Positions 52,649 to 59,953 of a DNA stretch of 64,000 nucleotides are shown here, piece by piece. The stretch comes from Stenotrophomonas maltophilia (GTDB lineage: Bacteria > Pseudomonadota > Gammaproteobacteria > Xanthomonadales > Xanthomonadaceae), in assembly GCF_039555535.1 (NCBI RefSeq), contig NZ_CP154630.1, forward strand, positions 2,803,001 to 2,867,000, given 5' to 3'. The notes below the pieces were generated by a model. It ran no database searches. It was not told the origin of the DNA and saw only the letters and a list, made by a program, of their open reading frames with translations. Position 1 is the first letter of the stretch. Each line of letters starts with the position of its first letter. The translations under genes were made by a program, and so were the position numbers.

Positions 52649-53235
52649 GCGCGTGCCCCGAGCAGCCGCGCGAGCAGGCCAAGATCCAGCGATGCCCCAT
52701 CGGTGCCATCGGCTTCGCCCAGCCCCCGACGCAGTGCATCGCTTTCGATGGCATCCAGCAGCACCTGAGCCTGCAGTGCCGCTGCCAGCACGGGACGCCG
52801 CCGCTCGCGCTGAGCCACCTGCTGCAGGGCTTCGGCCAGCGTCGCCTGCAATTGCCTGCGATTGGCCGCAAATGCCTCGGCCACGGCTGGATTGCGTGCG
52901 CTCTCGGCCAGCACTTCGACGGCAAGCGCCGCCCATTCCGGCTGGCGGCACAGTGCGTGGAAGTCCTGAAGGAAAACCAGTACCTGTGCACGCTCGCCAT
53001 TGGACGCGACCAGTCGCTGCAACAACGGTGCCAGTTCTTCGCTCTCGGCCACCGCCACTGCGAGGATGATCGCTTCCTTGCCCGGAAAGTGGTTGTAGAG
53101 ATTGCCCAGGCTGACGCCGGCCGCCTGCGCGATGTCACGCATGCTGGTCTGGTGAAATCCCTTTGCGAGGAAGCACTGCAGTGCCGCCTGCAGGATCAGG
53201 ATCATGCGCTGCTCATTGCGGTCGATTCTGCTCAT
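52645..53235 (-). CDS. TetR-family regulator of the DUF418 gene
   Basis: 196 residues. N-terminal HTH: GFHQTSMRDIAQAAGVSLGN then LYNHFPGKEAII (about 26-58). The C-terminal domain is Ala/Leu/Gln-rich helices. A perfect palindrome ACGAACGTTCGT lies 15-26 bases upstream of its ATG, the probable autoregulatory operator. Translation is coupled to the DUF418 gene. Confidence 0.85.
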   Translation of the reverse strand: MSRIDRNEQRMILILQAALQCFLAKGFHQTSMRDIAQAAGVSLGNLYNHFPGKEAIILAVAVAESEELAPLLQRLVASNGERAQVLVFLQDFHALCRQPEWAALAVEVLAESARNPAVAEAFAANRRQLQATLAEALQQVAQRERRRPVLAAALQAQVLLDAIESDALRRGLGEADGTDGASLDLGLLARLLGARA

Positions 53236-53249
53236 GCCACAAATAGTGA

Positions 53250-53261
53250 ACGAACGTTCGT
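53250..53261. promoter_or_regulatory. TetR operator
   Basis: ACGAACGTTCGT is a perfect 12-bp palindrome with a further TCCG/AGTGA imperfect extension. Such GAACGNNCGTTC-like sites are usual for small TetR regulators; it lies right before the tetR start. Confidence 0.7.
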
Positions 53262-53378
53262 CCGTTTTGAAGAGGGTAGCCCGGCCACCACCGGGCTTCG
53301 TTCAGGCAGCCTTGACCTCAACCGCTGTTGAGGCCCGATGCTGCCCGCCCTGCCCAACGCTCAACCCGGAGCTGCTGC

Positions 53379-53804
53379 ATGCCACGGATGATCTCCACCC
53401 TGCTCGACAGCCGCGCGCTGTGGTTCCTCGCCCGCCTGCTGTTGGCCGTGGTGTTCCTGTCCTCGGGCCTGGCCAAACTGATGGCGTGGGACAACAGCGT
53501 CGCCGAGATGCAGGCGGCCGGGCTGCACCCACCTGCGCTGTTCAACATCGCCAGCGCCATGGTGCTGCTGGGCGGCTCACTGTGCCTGCTGCTCGATCGC
53601 CTGCTGTGGCTGGGCAGCGGCGCACTTGCGGTGTTCATGCTGTTGACCATCGTCATCGTGCACACCTTCTGGGCCAAGCAAGGTGCAGAACAGCAACTGG
53701 CCCTGTTCTTCGCGCTGGAACACCTGAGCGTGGTGGGTGGCCTGATCTGCGCAGCCATCGCAAGCCGTGCGCGGTCTCAGAAGAACTCGTCAAGCAACCG
53801 ATAG
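53379..53804 (+). CDS. DoxX-family membrane protein
   Basis: 141 residues from ATG 53379 (CGGAG seven bases upstream). Four helices; RLLLAVVFLSSGLAKLMAWD is the DoxX start, and AAGLHPPALFNIASAMVLLG the second conserved block. Role in thiosulfate/quinone or redox protection is suggested for some members. Its 3' end overlaps that of the convergent aph gene by 28 bases. Confidence 0.8.
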   Translation: MPRMISTLLDSRALWFLARLLLAVVFLSSGLAKLMAWDNSVAEMQAAGLHPPALFNIASAMVLLGGSLCLLLDRLLWLGSGALAVFMLLTIVIVHTFWAKQGAEQQLALFFALEHLSVVGGLICAAIASRARSQKNSSSNR

Positions 53805-54586
53805 AATGCAAGCCGCCGCTCATCAGGGACCGCACCGTAGCGCCGGAACAGCGTGGCGACACAGCGGGTCTCACCGGAATTGTGGACCAGGCTGCGCGCG
53901 GCCAGGGCCAGGTCCTGATAGCGGTCGGCCACGCCCAACCGGCCACAATCGATGAAGCCGGTGAACCGCCCATCGGCCACCATCAGGTTGGGCAGGCAGG
54001 CATCGCCATGACTGACCACCAGGTCTTCATGAGCGGGCCGGGTAGCGCGCAGCTCGGCGAAAACCTGCTGCGGGCTCTGGCCCAGCCGCTCGTCGTCGAA
54101 GTCATCGGCATCGACCAGCCCCGCCTCGACGCGTGCCTGTGCGGCCTGCAGGCGCGATGCCAACCGCTGGTCGAACGGGCAGTTGGCTACAGGCACGGCA
54201 TGCAGCCCACGCAGTGCGTCAGCCAGCAGTTCTGCCACCTGCCTCGGCGCGAGCTCCGGCGAGGAGGCCAGGTCGCGGCCGGGCAGCGCGCTCATCAACA
54301 ACCAGCGCCGACCGCCCTCCTCGGTCGTGGCAATCACCGTCGGCGCCGACTGCCCCTGCGCCTGCAGCCAACGCAGCCGGGCGATCTCATCACCCAGTTC
54401 ACTGAAGGCATCGATCACTTCCGATTTCAGGAAGGCATCCGCCTGGCCCGATCGATGGACGCGGGCGACGTCGGCACGCGACACACCGATCGACTGCCGT
54501 TCGATGTATGCGTCGGTCAGCATTTCCTGCCATGCCTGCGGCAGCTGCATCCCGCAGGGGACCGCTTCGTTTTCGTCCATGTGCAT
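53777..54586 (-). CDS. aph(3')-IIc: Aminoglycoside 3'-phosphotransferase, APH(3')-IIc type
   Basis: 269 residues, full length for APH(3'). VVSHGDACLPNLMV (catalytic Asp in HGD) and GFIDCGRLGVADRYQDLALA (metal site DxG) are diagnostic of the APH(3')-II group; C-terminal FYRLLDEFF is the usual end. It phosphorylates kanamycin and neomycin at the 3' hydroxyl in the cytoplasm. This chromosomal variant is known from S. maltophilia. An ATG two codons later is also possible. No mobile element is next to it, so it is probably intrinsic. Confidence 0.88.
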   Translation of the reverse strand: MHMDENEAVPCGMQLPQAWQEMLTDAYIERQSIGVSRADVARVHRSGQADAFLKSEVIDAFSELGDEIARLRWLQAQGQSAPTVIATTEEGGRRWLLMSALPGRDLASSPELAPRQVAELLADALRGLHAVPVANCPFDQRLASRLQAAQARVEAGLVDADDFDDERLGQSPQQVFAELRATRPAHEDLVVSHGDACLPNLMVADGRFTGFIDCGRLGVADRYQDLALAARSLVHNSGETRCVATLFRRYGAVPDERRLAFYRLLDEFF

Positions 54587-54800
54587 TCAACGACCCAGGC
54601 AGGTGGATGGCACTGCCGATTGTCGCGCACCCTGCCGGTTCGCGCCCATCCCTGCAAAGGTGCGCCTGGCGTGGCACAGTGCTGAACGGAATGAGTACGC
54701 CGACGCGCACGCAATGGACGAATTGCCGCGCGCCGTCCACAGTAGCCGGCCCCGTACAGGCAGCAGCGGCCGCTGCAACTCCCAACGACAAGGAAGCAGC

Positions 54801-55517
54801 ATGAAGTTGATGGTCATCGGCGCCAGCAGGGGCCTGGGGCGGGCATTCGTTGAAGGCCTGTGCCAACCCGGCGATACCGTTGTCGGCGTCTCCCGCAGTC
54901 GCCCGCGCGAAATCCAATGCCCTGCGGGCGTCACCCTACAGTGGATCGAAGCCGACCTGGCCCAACCAACCCTGGCCGCCGACCATATCGCGACGCAGGC
55001 ACCAGCCGATATCGACGTGCTGATCCACAATCTGGGCATCTGGGAAGCGAACGCCTTCAGCGACGATTACGCCTTCCTCGATGAATCCGACAGTGCCCTC
55101 GCACAGCTGATCGACGTCAACGTCACCGCCACCCTGATGCTGCTGCGCCGCCTGCTGCCTCGCGTGCTGCAGGCATCGCGCCCGCAACTGGTGCTGACCG
55201 GCTCAACCTCGGCCCTGCCACGCAGCGGCCGCCCGGAAGTGGCGTTCGGCGCTTCGAAATTCGCACTCAACGGCATCGCCGACGCATTGCGCGAAGGCTT
55301 CCGTGATCGACGCCTGGCGGTGACCAGCCTGCAGCTGGGTTATCTCAATACCGACGATGCACTGTCGGTTCCCGTGGCAGCGGCGGCAGCGCGCGGCGAT
55401 GGCGAACTGGTGCCGGTGCACGACGTGGTGACCATGGTGCGTGCGCTGCTGCAGCTGTCGCCGTCCGGCTTCGTACGTGAACTGGTACTGCCCGCCATCG
55501 CCGACCCGCGCTACTGA
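54801..55517 (+). CDS. Short-chain dehydrogenase-like protein lacking the catalytic Tyr
   Basis: 238 residues; AAGGA before the ATG. VIGASRGLGRAF (nucleotide motif) and HNLGIW (NNAG equivalent) are kept. VLTGSTSALP holds the Ser. The usual Tyr-x3-Lys is FGASKFALNG, i.e. Phe in place of Tyr, from codon TTC. The family layout is that of csgA-type SDRs. It may therefore bind but not reduce a substrate, or use another residue. Confidence 0.72.
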   Translation: MKLMVIGASRGLGRAFVEGLCQPGDTVVGVSRSRPREIQCPAGVTLQWIEADLAQPTLAADHIATQAPADIDVLIHNLGIWEANAFSDDYAFLDESDSALAQLIDVNVTATLMLLRRLLPRVLQASRPQLVLTGSTSALPRSGRPEVAFGASKFALNGIADALREGFRDRRLAVTSLQLGYLNTDDALSVPVAAAAARGDGELVPVHDVVTMVRALLQLSPSGFVRELVLPAIADPRY

Positions 55518-55612
55518 CCCCAGGGGCAGCGCAGCGCACTCGCGGTGGCCGCACAGGCGGCCGTGGTTTACCCTGCTCCTCACTGGCCGTCGGTCACAGG
55601 CGGGAACCTGCT

Positions 55613-57559
55613 ATGGATGCGCTTTCACGGGTTGCGGCCCAGGTCCTGGACAGCGCCCTGCCCAGCCTGCCGCTGTACCTGCTGCAGGCCACGGCGGTGA
55701 TCGGCATGATCGGCGTGCTGCTGATCGCCACCCGTCGCGCCGGCCACGCCATTGAAGGCCGCCGCCTGTACGTAGGCGTAGCGCTGGGCCTGATCTACCT
55801 GTTCAACTCGTGGTTCGTGGCCCGCTATACGCAAGGGGTGGTCAAGCTCCATCTGGGCTTCGACATCCTGCTGGTCAGTGGCCTGCTTGGCGGCTGGCGC
55901 GGCGGCCTGGCCTGCCTCGGCGCCAGCCTGCTGGCCCGCTACCAGTTCGCAGGCACGCTGTACTTCCTGCCTGCTGGCCTGGAGGCCGCACTGCAGATGT
56001 TGGCAGGCGTCTGGCTGCGCAGGCGCCTGCACCCGCGCATGCTCAATGAACTCTCGCTGCGCATGATCCTGCAGGCCTGGGGCGTACGCATCGCCGTCAC
56101 CGCGTTCGGCCTGGCCCTGGGCGTGGCGATCATCGGCGCCGACCTGCTGCCGGTGGAAGAGCTGGCGATCCAGCGCCTGCTGGCGCTGCCGCTGTCACTG
56201 CTGATGCTGGGCGCGGTGTTCGCACTGGTCTACAACGATGCGCAGATCGACGTGCAGCGCCAACGCGAACAGGCCTGGCTGCGTATCGATCCGATCAGTG
56301 GCCTGCCCAACATGCGCGCGCTCGGCGAACGCCTGCAGCACTTCTGGCGCGACAACGACGGCATCGGCAAGGCCTGCCTGATCGTGGCCGAGATGGGCAA
56401 CCTGCGCGATCTGCGCCTGCGCTATGGTCCTCTGCAGGACAACGGCCTGTGGCAGCGCGACACCACCGACGAGGTGCATCGGTTGCTGCCCGCGCTGCCG
56501 ACCGGACAGCTGGAGATCCATCAGTTCGGCGACGCCGCGCTGGCGATCCTGGTACGCGACCTGACCCTGCCCGAACTGCGCACGCAACCACAGATCACCG
56601 AGCTGGCCAGCAACCTGGCTGACCGGGTCGGCCGTGACTGGCCGGGCTTCCGCCCGTTGTTCCGCTGCGCGGTGGTGGAGCTCAAGCCCCCAACCCCTGA
56701 AGACGACGGCCACCTGCCGTTCCGCGCGATCACCCTGGCGCTCAGCGCGATCGAATCGGGCGTGGTGTTCTTTGATGACCCGATCCAGCGCGACAGCGAG
56801 ATCGACGCCCTGATCGAGAGCTCACTCGAACGCTGGTTGCAGCAGGGGGATGCGCCGCTGTGCTACCAGCCCAAGCATCGCCTGCAGGATCGCCGGCTGG
56901 TCGGCGCCGAAGCACTGCTGCGCATGCGCGATACCGAGGGCAGGATGATCGCACCGATGCGCGTGATCTCCCTGCTGCGTCGGCATGGGCGGTTGGCCGA
57001 ACTGGAATGGGCCACGCTGCAGTCGGCCATCCATTTCCTGCAGCAGTGCCGGCGTGATGCCACAGCATTGACCGTTGCCGTCAACGTTTCCGCCGAGTCC
57101 CTGCGCCAGCCCGGCTTTGGCCAGCGCCTGCAGGAACTGCTGCAGCTGCACGATGTGCCTGGTGAGATGCTGCGCCTGGAGATTGTCGAATGGACCGAGA
57201 TCGTCGAGCGCGACGTGGTCGATGCCAACATCGCGCAGTTGCTGGCGGCCGAGGTCACCTTGTCGCTGGATGATTTCGGCGCCGGCTATTCAACCCTGAT
57301 CCTGCTTTCGCAGCTGGCCATTGCCGAGGTCAAGATCGAACAGGCGCTGATCGCCACGCTGTCCGACGCCAAGTCGCAGTCGATCGTGCGCTTCATCGTC
57401 GAAGTCGCGCACCGCTGCGGTGCGGTTGTCGTGGCCGAGGGCACCGAGACCCTGGCGCAGGAACAACAACTACGTGCACTTGGCGTGGATGTCGGCCAGG
57501 GCTATCTGTACTCGGCAGCGCTGCCGGCCGACGAGTTCCGCCGTTTCGCCGCCAACTAG
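55613..57559 (+). CDS. Membrane protein with degenerate GGDEF and EAL domain
   Basis: 648 residues. N-terminal five-to-six helices of the 5TMR-LYT type (LHLGFDILLVSGLLGGWRGG), then a GGDEF-like domain with IDPISGLPNMRAL but IHQFGDAALAIL where GGDEF should be, so no cyclase activity. The EAL domain has GAEALLRM, VNVSAESL, EIVEW, LDDFGAGYSTL, VAEGTET and GQGYLYS; the usual KID is KIE. It probably breaks down cyclic di-GMP, but the altered metal-near Asp leaves some doubt. Its stop overlaps the convergent tetR gene by four bases. Confidence 0.82.
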   Translation: MDALSRVAAQVLDSALPSLPLYLLQATAVIGMIGVLLIATRRAGHAIEGRRLYVGVALGLIYLFNSWFVARYTQGVVKLHLGFDILLVSGLLGGWRGGLACLGASLLARYQFAGTLYFLPAGLEAALQMLAGVWLRRRLHPRMLNELSLRMILQAWGVRIAVTAFGLALGVAIIGADLLPVEELAIQRLLALPLSLLMLGAVFALVYNDAQIDVQRQREQAWLRIDPISGLPNMRALGERLQHFWRDNDGIGKACLIVAEMGNLRDLRLRYGPLQDNGLWQRDTTDEVHRLLPALPTGQLEIHQFGDAALAILVRDLTLPELRTQPQITELASNLADRVGRDWPGFRPLFRCAVVELKPPTPEDDGHLPFRAITLALSAIESGVVFFDDPIQRDSEIDALIESSLERWLQQGDAPLCYQPKHRLQDRRLVGAEALLRMRDTEGRMIAPMRVISLLRRHGRLAELEWATLQSAIHFLQQCRRDATALTVAVNVSAESLRQPGFGQRLQELLQLHDVPGEMLRLEIVEWTEIVERDVVDANIAQLLAAEVTLSLDDFGAGYSTLILLSQLAIAEVKIEQALIATLSDAKSQSIVRFIVEVAHRCGAVVVAEGTETLAQEQQLRALGVDVGQGYLYSAALPADEFRRFAAN

Positions 57560-58167
57560 ACTGCGTAGAAGCCCAGGAACATCGCCACCGCCGACTCGGC
57601 CACGCGTGCACGCTCATGCGCATTCAACGGCGCCTGCCCCATCGTCACCTGCGGCCAGAACGCGAAGCTCTTCACCAGGCCGTGCAGCTGGTGGCCAGCA
57701 AATTCCGGATCAACCTCGCGCAGCCGGCCATCGGCGATGGCCGCGCGGATCCAGGCACTCTCGCCGCTTTCCTTCTCGCCCATGCGACAGACGATGGCCT
57801 GCGCGCGCTCCGGCGAATGGATGATCTCGGCCATCGCCACCCGCGCCAGATCGATGAAGTTGGCATCGCTGAGCAGTTCCAGCTTCTGCCCTACCAACTG
57901 CAGCAGCTGCGCCTGCAGCGTCTGGTCAGGCCGGTACGGCAACGTATCACTGGCTACGCTGCGTTCCCACAGCTCCTCCAGGATCATCGAGAACAGCGCT
58001 TCCTTGCTCGGGAAGTGGTTGTAGACGGTGCGCTTGGAGACCCCGGCCACCTCGGCAATGCGGTCCATGCTGGTCGCCTCGTAGCCCGAGGCACGGAACT
58101 CCTCCACCGCCGCGCGCACGATGGCTTCGCGTTTGCGGTCGGTCAGGCGTTGCGGGGCACGGGGCAT
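57556..58167 (-). CDS. TetR-family regulator divergent from the MBL-fold gene
   Basis: 203 residues. HTH: GYEATSMDRIAEVAGVSKRT then VYNHFPSKEALFSMIL (about 28-62), with a C-terminal AefR-like helical domain (FIDLARVAMAEIIHSPERAQ). The 105 bases between it and the MBL gene hold the palindrome at 58239-58254 and a repeated half-site, likely its operator. The long upstream extension of the frame is not used. Confidence 0.83.
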   Translation of the reverse strand: MPRAPQRLTDRKREAIVRAAVEEFRASGYEATSMDRIAEVAGVSKRTVYNHFPSKEALFSMILEELWERSVASDTLPYRPDQTLQAQLLQLVGQKLELLSDANFIDLARVAMAEIIHSPERAQAIVCRMGEKESGESAWIRAAIADGRLREVDPEFAGHQLHGLVKSFAFWPQVTMGQAPLNAHERARVAESAVAMFLGFYAV

Positions 58168-58212
58168 GGCGGAAACCGGATAGCTGAACGGACACCGACA
58201 TTTTACACCCGT

Positions 58213-58255
58213 CAGTGTACTTTTCAAAAAACGGAAACTACACTGTGCAGTGTAC
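58213..58255. promoter_or_regulatory. Operator region between tetR and the MBL-fold gene
   Basis: TACACTG-TG-CAGTGTA (58239-58254) is a perfect palindrome. Its half CAGTGTAC is repeated at 58213-58220. The site sits where both divergent promoters would start. Confidence 0.7.
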
Positions 58256-58271
58256 TCAGCGGACGTCACCC

Positions 58272-59348
58272 ATGAAGCGCCTGCTCCTTGTCCTCCTGCT
58301 TGGAATCCTCGCCGTGACCGCCTACACCTTCTGCAAGTCCTGGTCCCTCCCCGACTTCCCCGACTCGCCGCAGTACCGCGACGGCAAGTTCCGCAACGCC
58401 CTGCCGAAGCCGGCAATGGGCCTGCGCGACGGCCTGGAGATCTGGTGGACCTTCCTGTTCAACAAGCCCAAGGGCACCGTGCCCAATCATCCGATCCCGG
58501 TGCAGCCGCTGGACCGTGCCACGCTGGACGCTGCGCCGGACCGCAGCCTGTTCCGCATCGGCCATTCCACGATCCTGTTGAAGCTTCGCGGCCAGTACTG
58601 GCTGACCGACCCGGTGTTTTCCGAGCGCGCCTCGCCGGTCCAGTGGATGGGACCGGCCCGCTTCCATGCGCCGCCGATCAGCATCGACGAGCTGCCGCCG
58701 ATTGCCGGCGTGATCCTCTCGCACAACCACTACGACCACCTCGACCACGCCGCCGTGATGCAGTTGGCCGGCAAGACCGCGCGCTTCATCGCACCGCTCG
58801 GCGTGGGTGACCAGCTGATCGCCTGGGGCGTGGACGCCGCCAAGGTCGAACAGCTGGACTGGTGGCAATCCACCGAAGCCAACGGCCTGCGCCTGACCGC
58901 CACCCCGGGCCAGCATTTTTCCGGCCGCGGGCTGGGCGACAGCGACCGCAGCCTGTGGGCGTCGTGGGTGATCCAGGACGGCGACTTCCGCATCTTCTTC
59001 AGCGGCGACACCGGCTACTTCGACGGCTTCAAGGCCATCGGCGAAAAGTATGGCCCGTTCGATCTGACCATGATCGAAACCGGTGCGTACGACCCGCGAT
59101 GGGCGTTCGTGCACATGCAGCCGGAACAGACCCTGCAGGCGCACCTGGACCTGCGCGGCAAGTGGCTGCTGCCGATCCACAACGGCACCTTCGACCTGGC
59201 CCTGCACGCGTGGCAGCAGCCGCTCGAGCGCATTACCGCGCTGGCGAAGGCAAACAACGTGCCGGTGGCCACCCCGATGATGGGTGAAGCGCTGGACATG
59301 CAGTCGCCGCAGGCGGGCACGCGCTGGTGGGAGACGGTGGAGTTGTAA
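58272..59348 (+). CDS. Membrane-anchored MBL-fold hydrolase, NAPE-PLD/UlaG-like
   Basis: 358 residues. An N-terminal helix (LLLVLLLGILAVTAYTF) anchors or exports it. Zinc motif SHNHYDHLDH (HxHxDH), then later His/Asp in FFSGDTGYFDGF and LPIHNGTFDLAL. WLTDPVFSERASP is typical of the group acting on phosphodiesters or lactones. The true substrate is unknown. Start chosen at the ATG right before the helix. Confidence 0.8.
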   Translation: MKRLLLVLLLGILAVTAYTFCKSWSLPDFPDSPQYRDGKFRNALPKPAMGLRDGLEIWWTFLFNKPKGTVPNHPIPVQPLDRATLDAAPDRSLFRIGHSTILLKLRGQYWLTDPVFSERASPVQWMGPARFHAPPISIDELPPIAGVILSHNHYDHLDHAAVMQLAGKTARFIAPLGVGDQLIAWGVDAAKVEQLDWWQSTEANGLRLTATPGQHFSGRGLGDSDRSLWASWVIQDGDFRIFFSGDTGYFDGFKAIGEKYGPFDLTMIETGAYDPRWAFVHMQPEQTLQAHLDLRGKWLLPIHNGTFDLALHAWQQPLERITALAKANNVPVATPMMGEALDMQSPQAGTRWWETVEL

Positions 59349-59383
59349 CCGGCGTGACGGGGCGTCATGTATCCCAAGGCCCT

Positions 59384-59412
59384 GTAGAGCCGAGCCATGC
59401 TCGGCTGCTTCT
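59384..59412. repeat. Single SMAG/REP palindrome
   Basis: GTAGAGCCGAGC-CAT-GCTCGGCTGC, standard SMAG stem, between the MBL and the small convergent gene. Confidence 0.85.
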
Positions 59413-59431
59413 GAAACGTGTTCAGTGGAAG

Positions 59432-59734
59432 TCAAGCAGGCTCAGCTCTGGCGAAACTGCAGGTAGAGACGCTGGCAGCATTGCTGACATCAGAATGCAC
59501 CGCTATCAACTCGGCTTCCGGGAGCGCCTTCTGGACCTGCGCGCATGAGTCACGCGCGACATCGTTTGCGGCCGTTCCCTCTCGCCAGAATCGCAACGCC
59601 AAGATGCCCGGCAAACCGCTGCCCAGCAATGCATCGTCACATCCCGACTCTGCAAGACATCGCTCAAATGCACTGAGATCTTCTCCGGTATCGGGCACCC
59701 GATACATCAGCGTGAAGCTGAATTCCATCATCAA
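59432..59734 (-). CDS. Small protein, possibly C-terminally truncated
   Basis: 100 residues. MEFSFTLMYRVPDTGEDLSA, then ERCLAESGCDDALLGSGLPG, ALRFWREGTAA and QKALPEAELIAVHSD. Proteins of this pattern (a strand, ESGCDDAxxGxGxPG, a helix, then LIxxxPD) usually go on into a small HTH; here the sequence ends SFARAEPA. So it may have lost its tail. GAAATGGA precedes the ATG. Function unknown. Confidence 0.45.
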   Translation of the reverse strand: MMMEFSFTLMYRVPDTGEDLSAFERCLAESGCDDALLGSGLPGILALRFWREGTAANDVARDSCAQVQKALPEAELIAVHSDVSNAASVSTCSFARAEPA

Positions 59735-59882
59735 TCCATTTCAGACCTGAGGTCGCTATCAATCAGCGTATGACCTAGCCGGCAGGCGTCCAGAGCCACA
59801 TGCGTCAGTCCCATCGATGAATCGTGACTCAAGCCCACGAAGGAGGCGACCGGGGATCATCCGCAACCTATTGCAACGCGTC

Positions 59883-59898
59883 ATGTAACCGATTACAT
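59883..59898. promoter_or_regulatory. LacI-type operator before the discoidin gene
   Basis: ATGTAA-CCGA-TTACAT is a perfect palindrome of the TGTAACCGATTACA type used by LacI/GalR-family regulators of sugar genes. It lies about 55 bases before the start of the large exported protein. No lacI gene is in the window. Confidence 0.68.
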
Positions 59899-59953
59899 AC
59901 CTTGCTAGCGTAGCGCTCGCCCGATACCGGTCGAACCTGCGAGGCTGTCCGTA

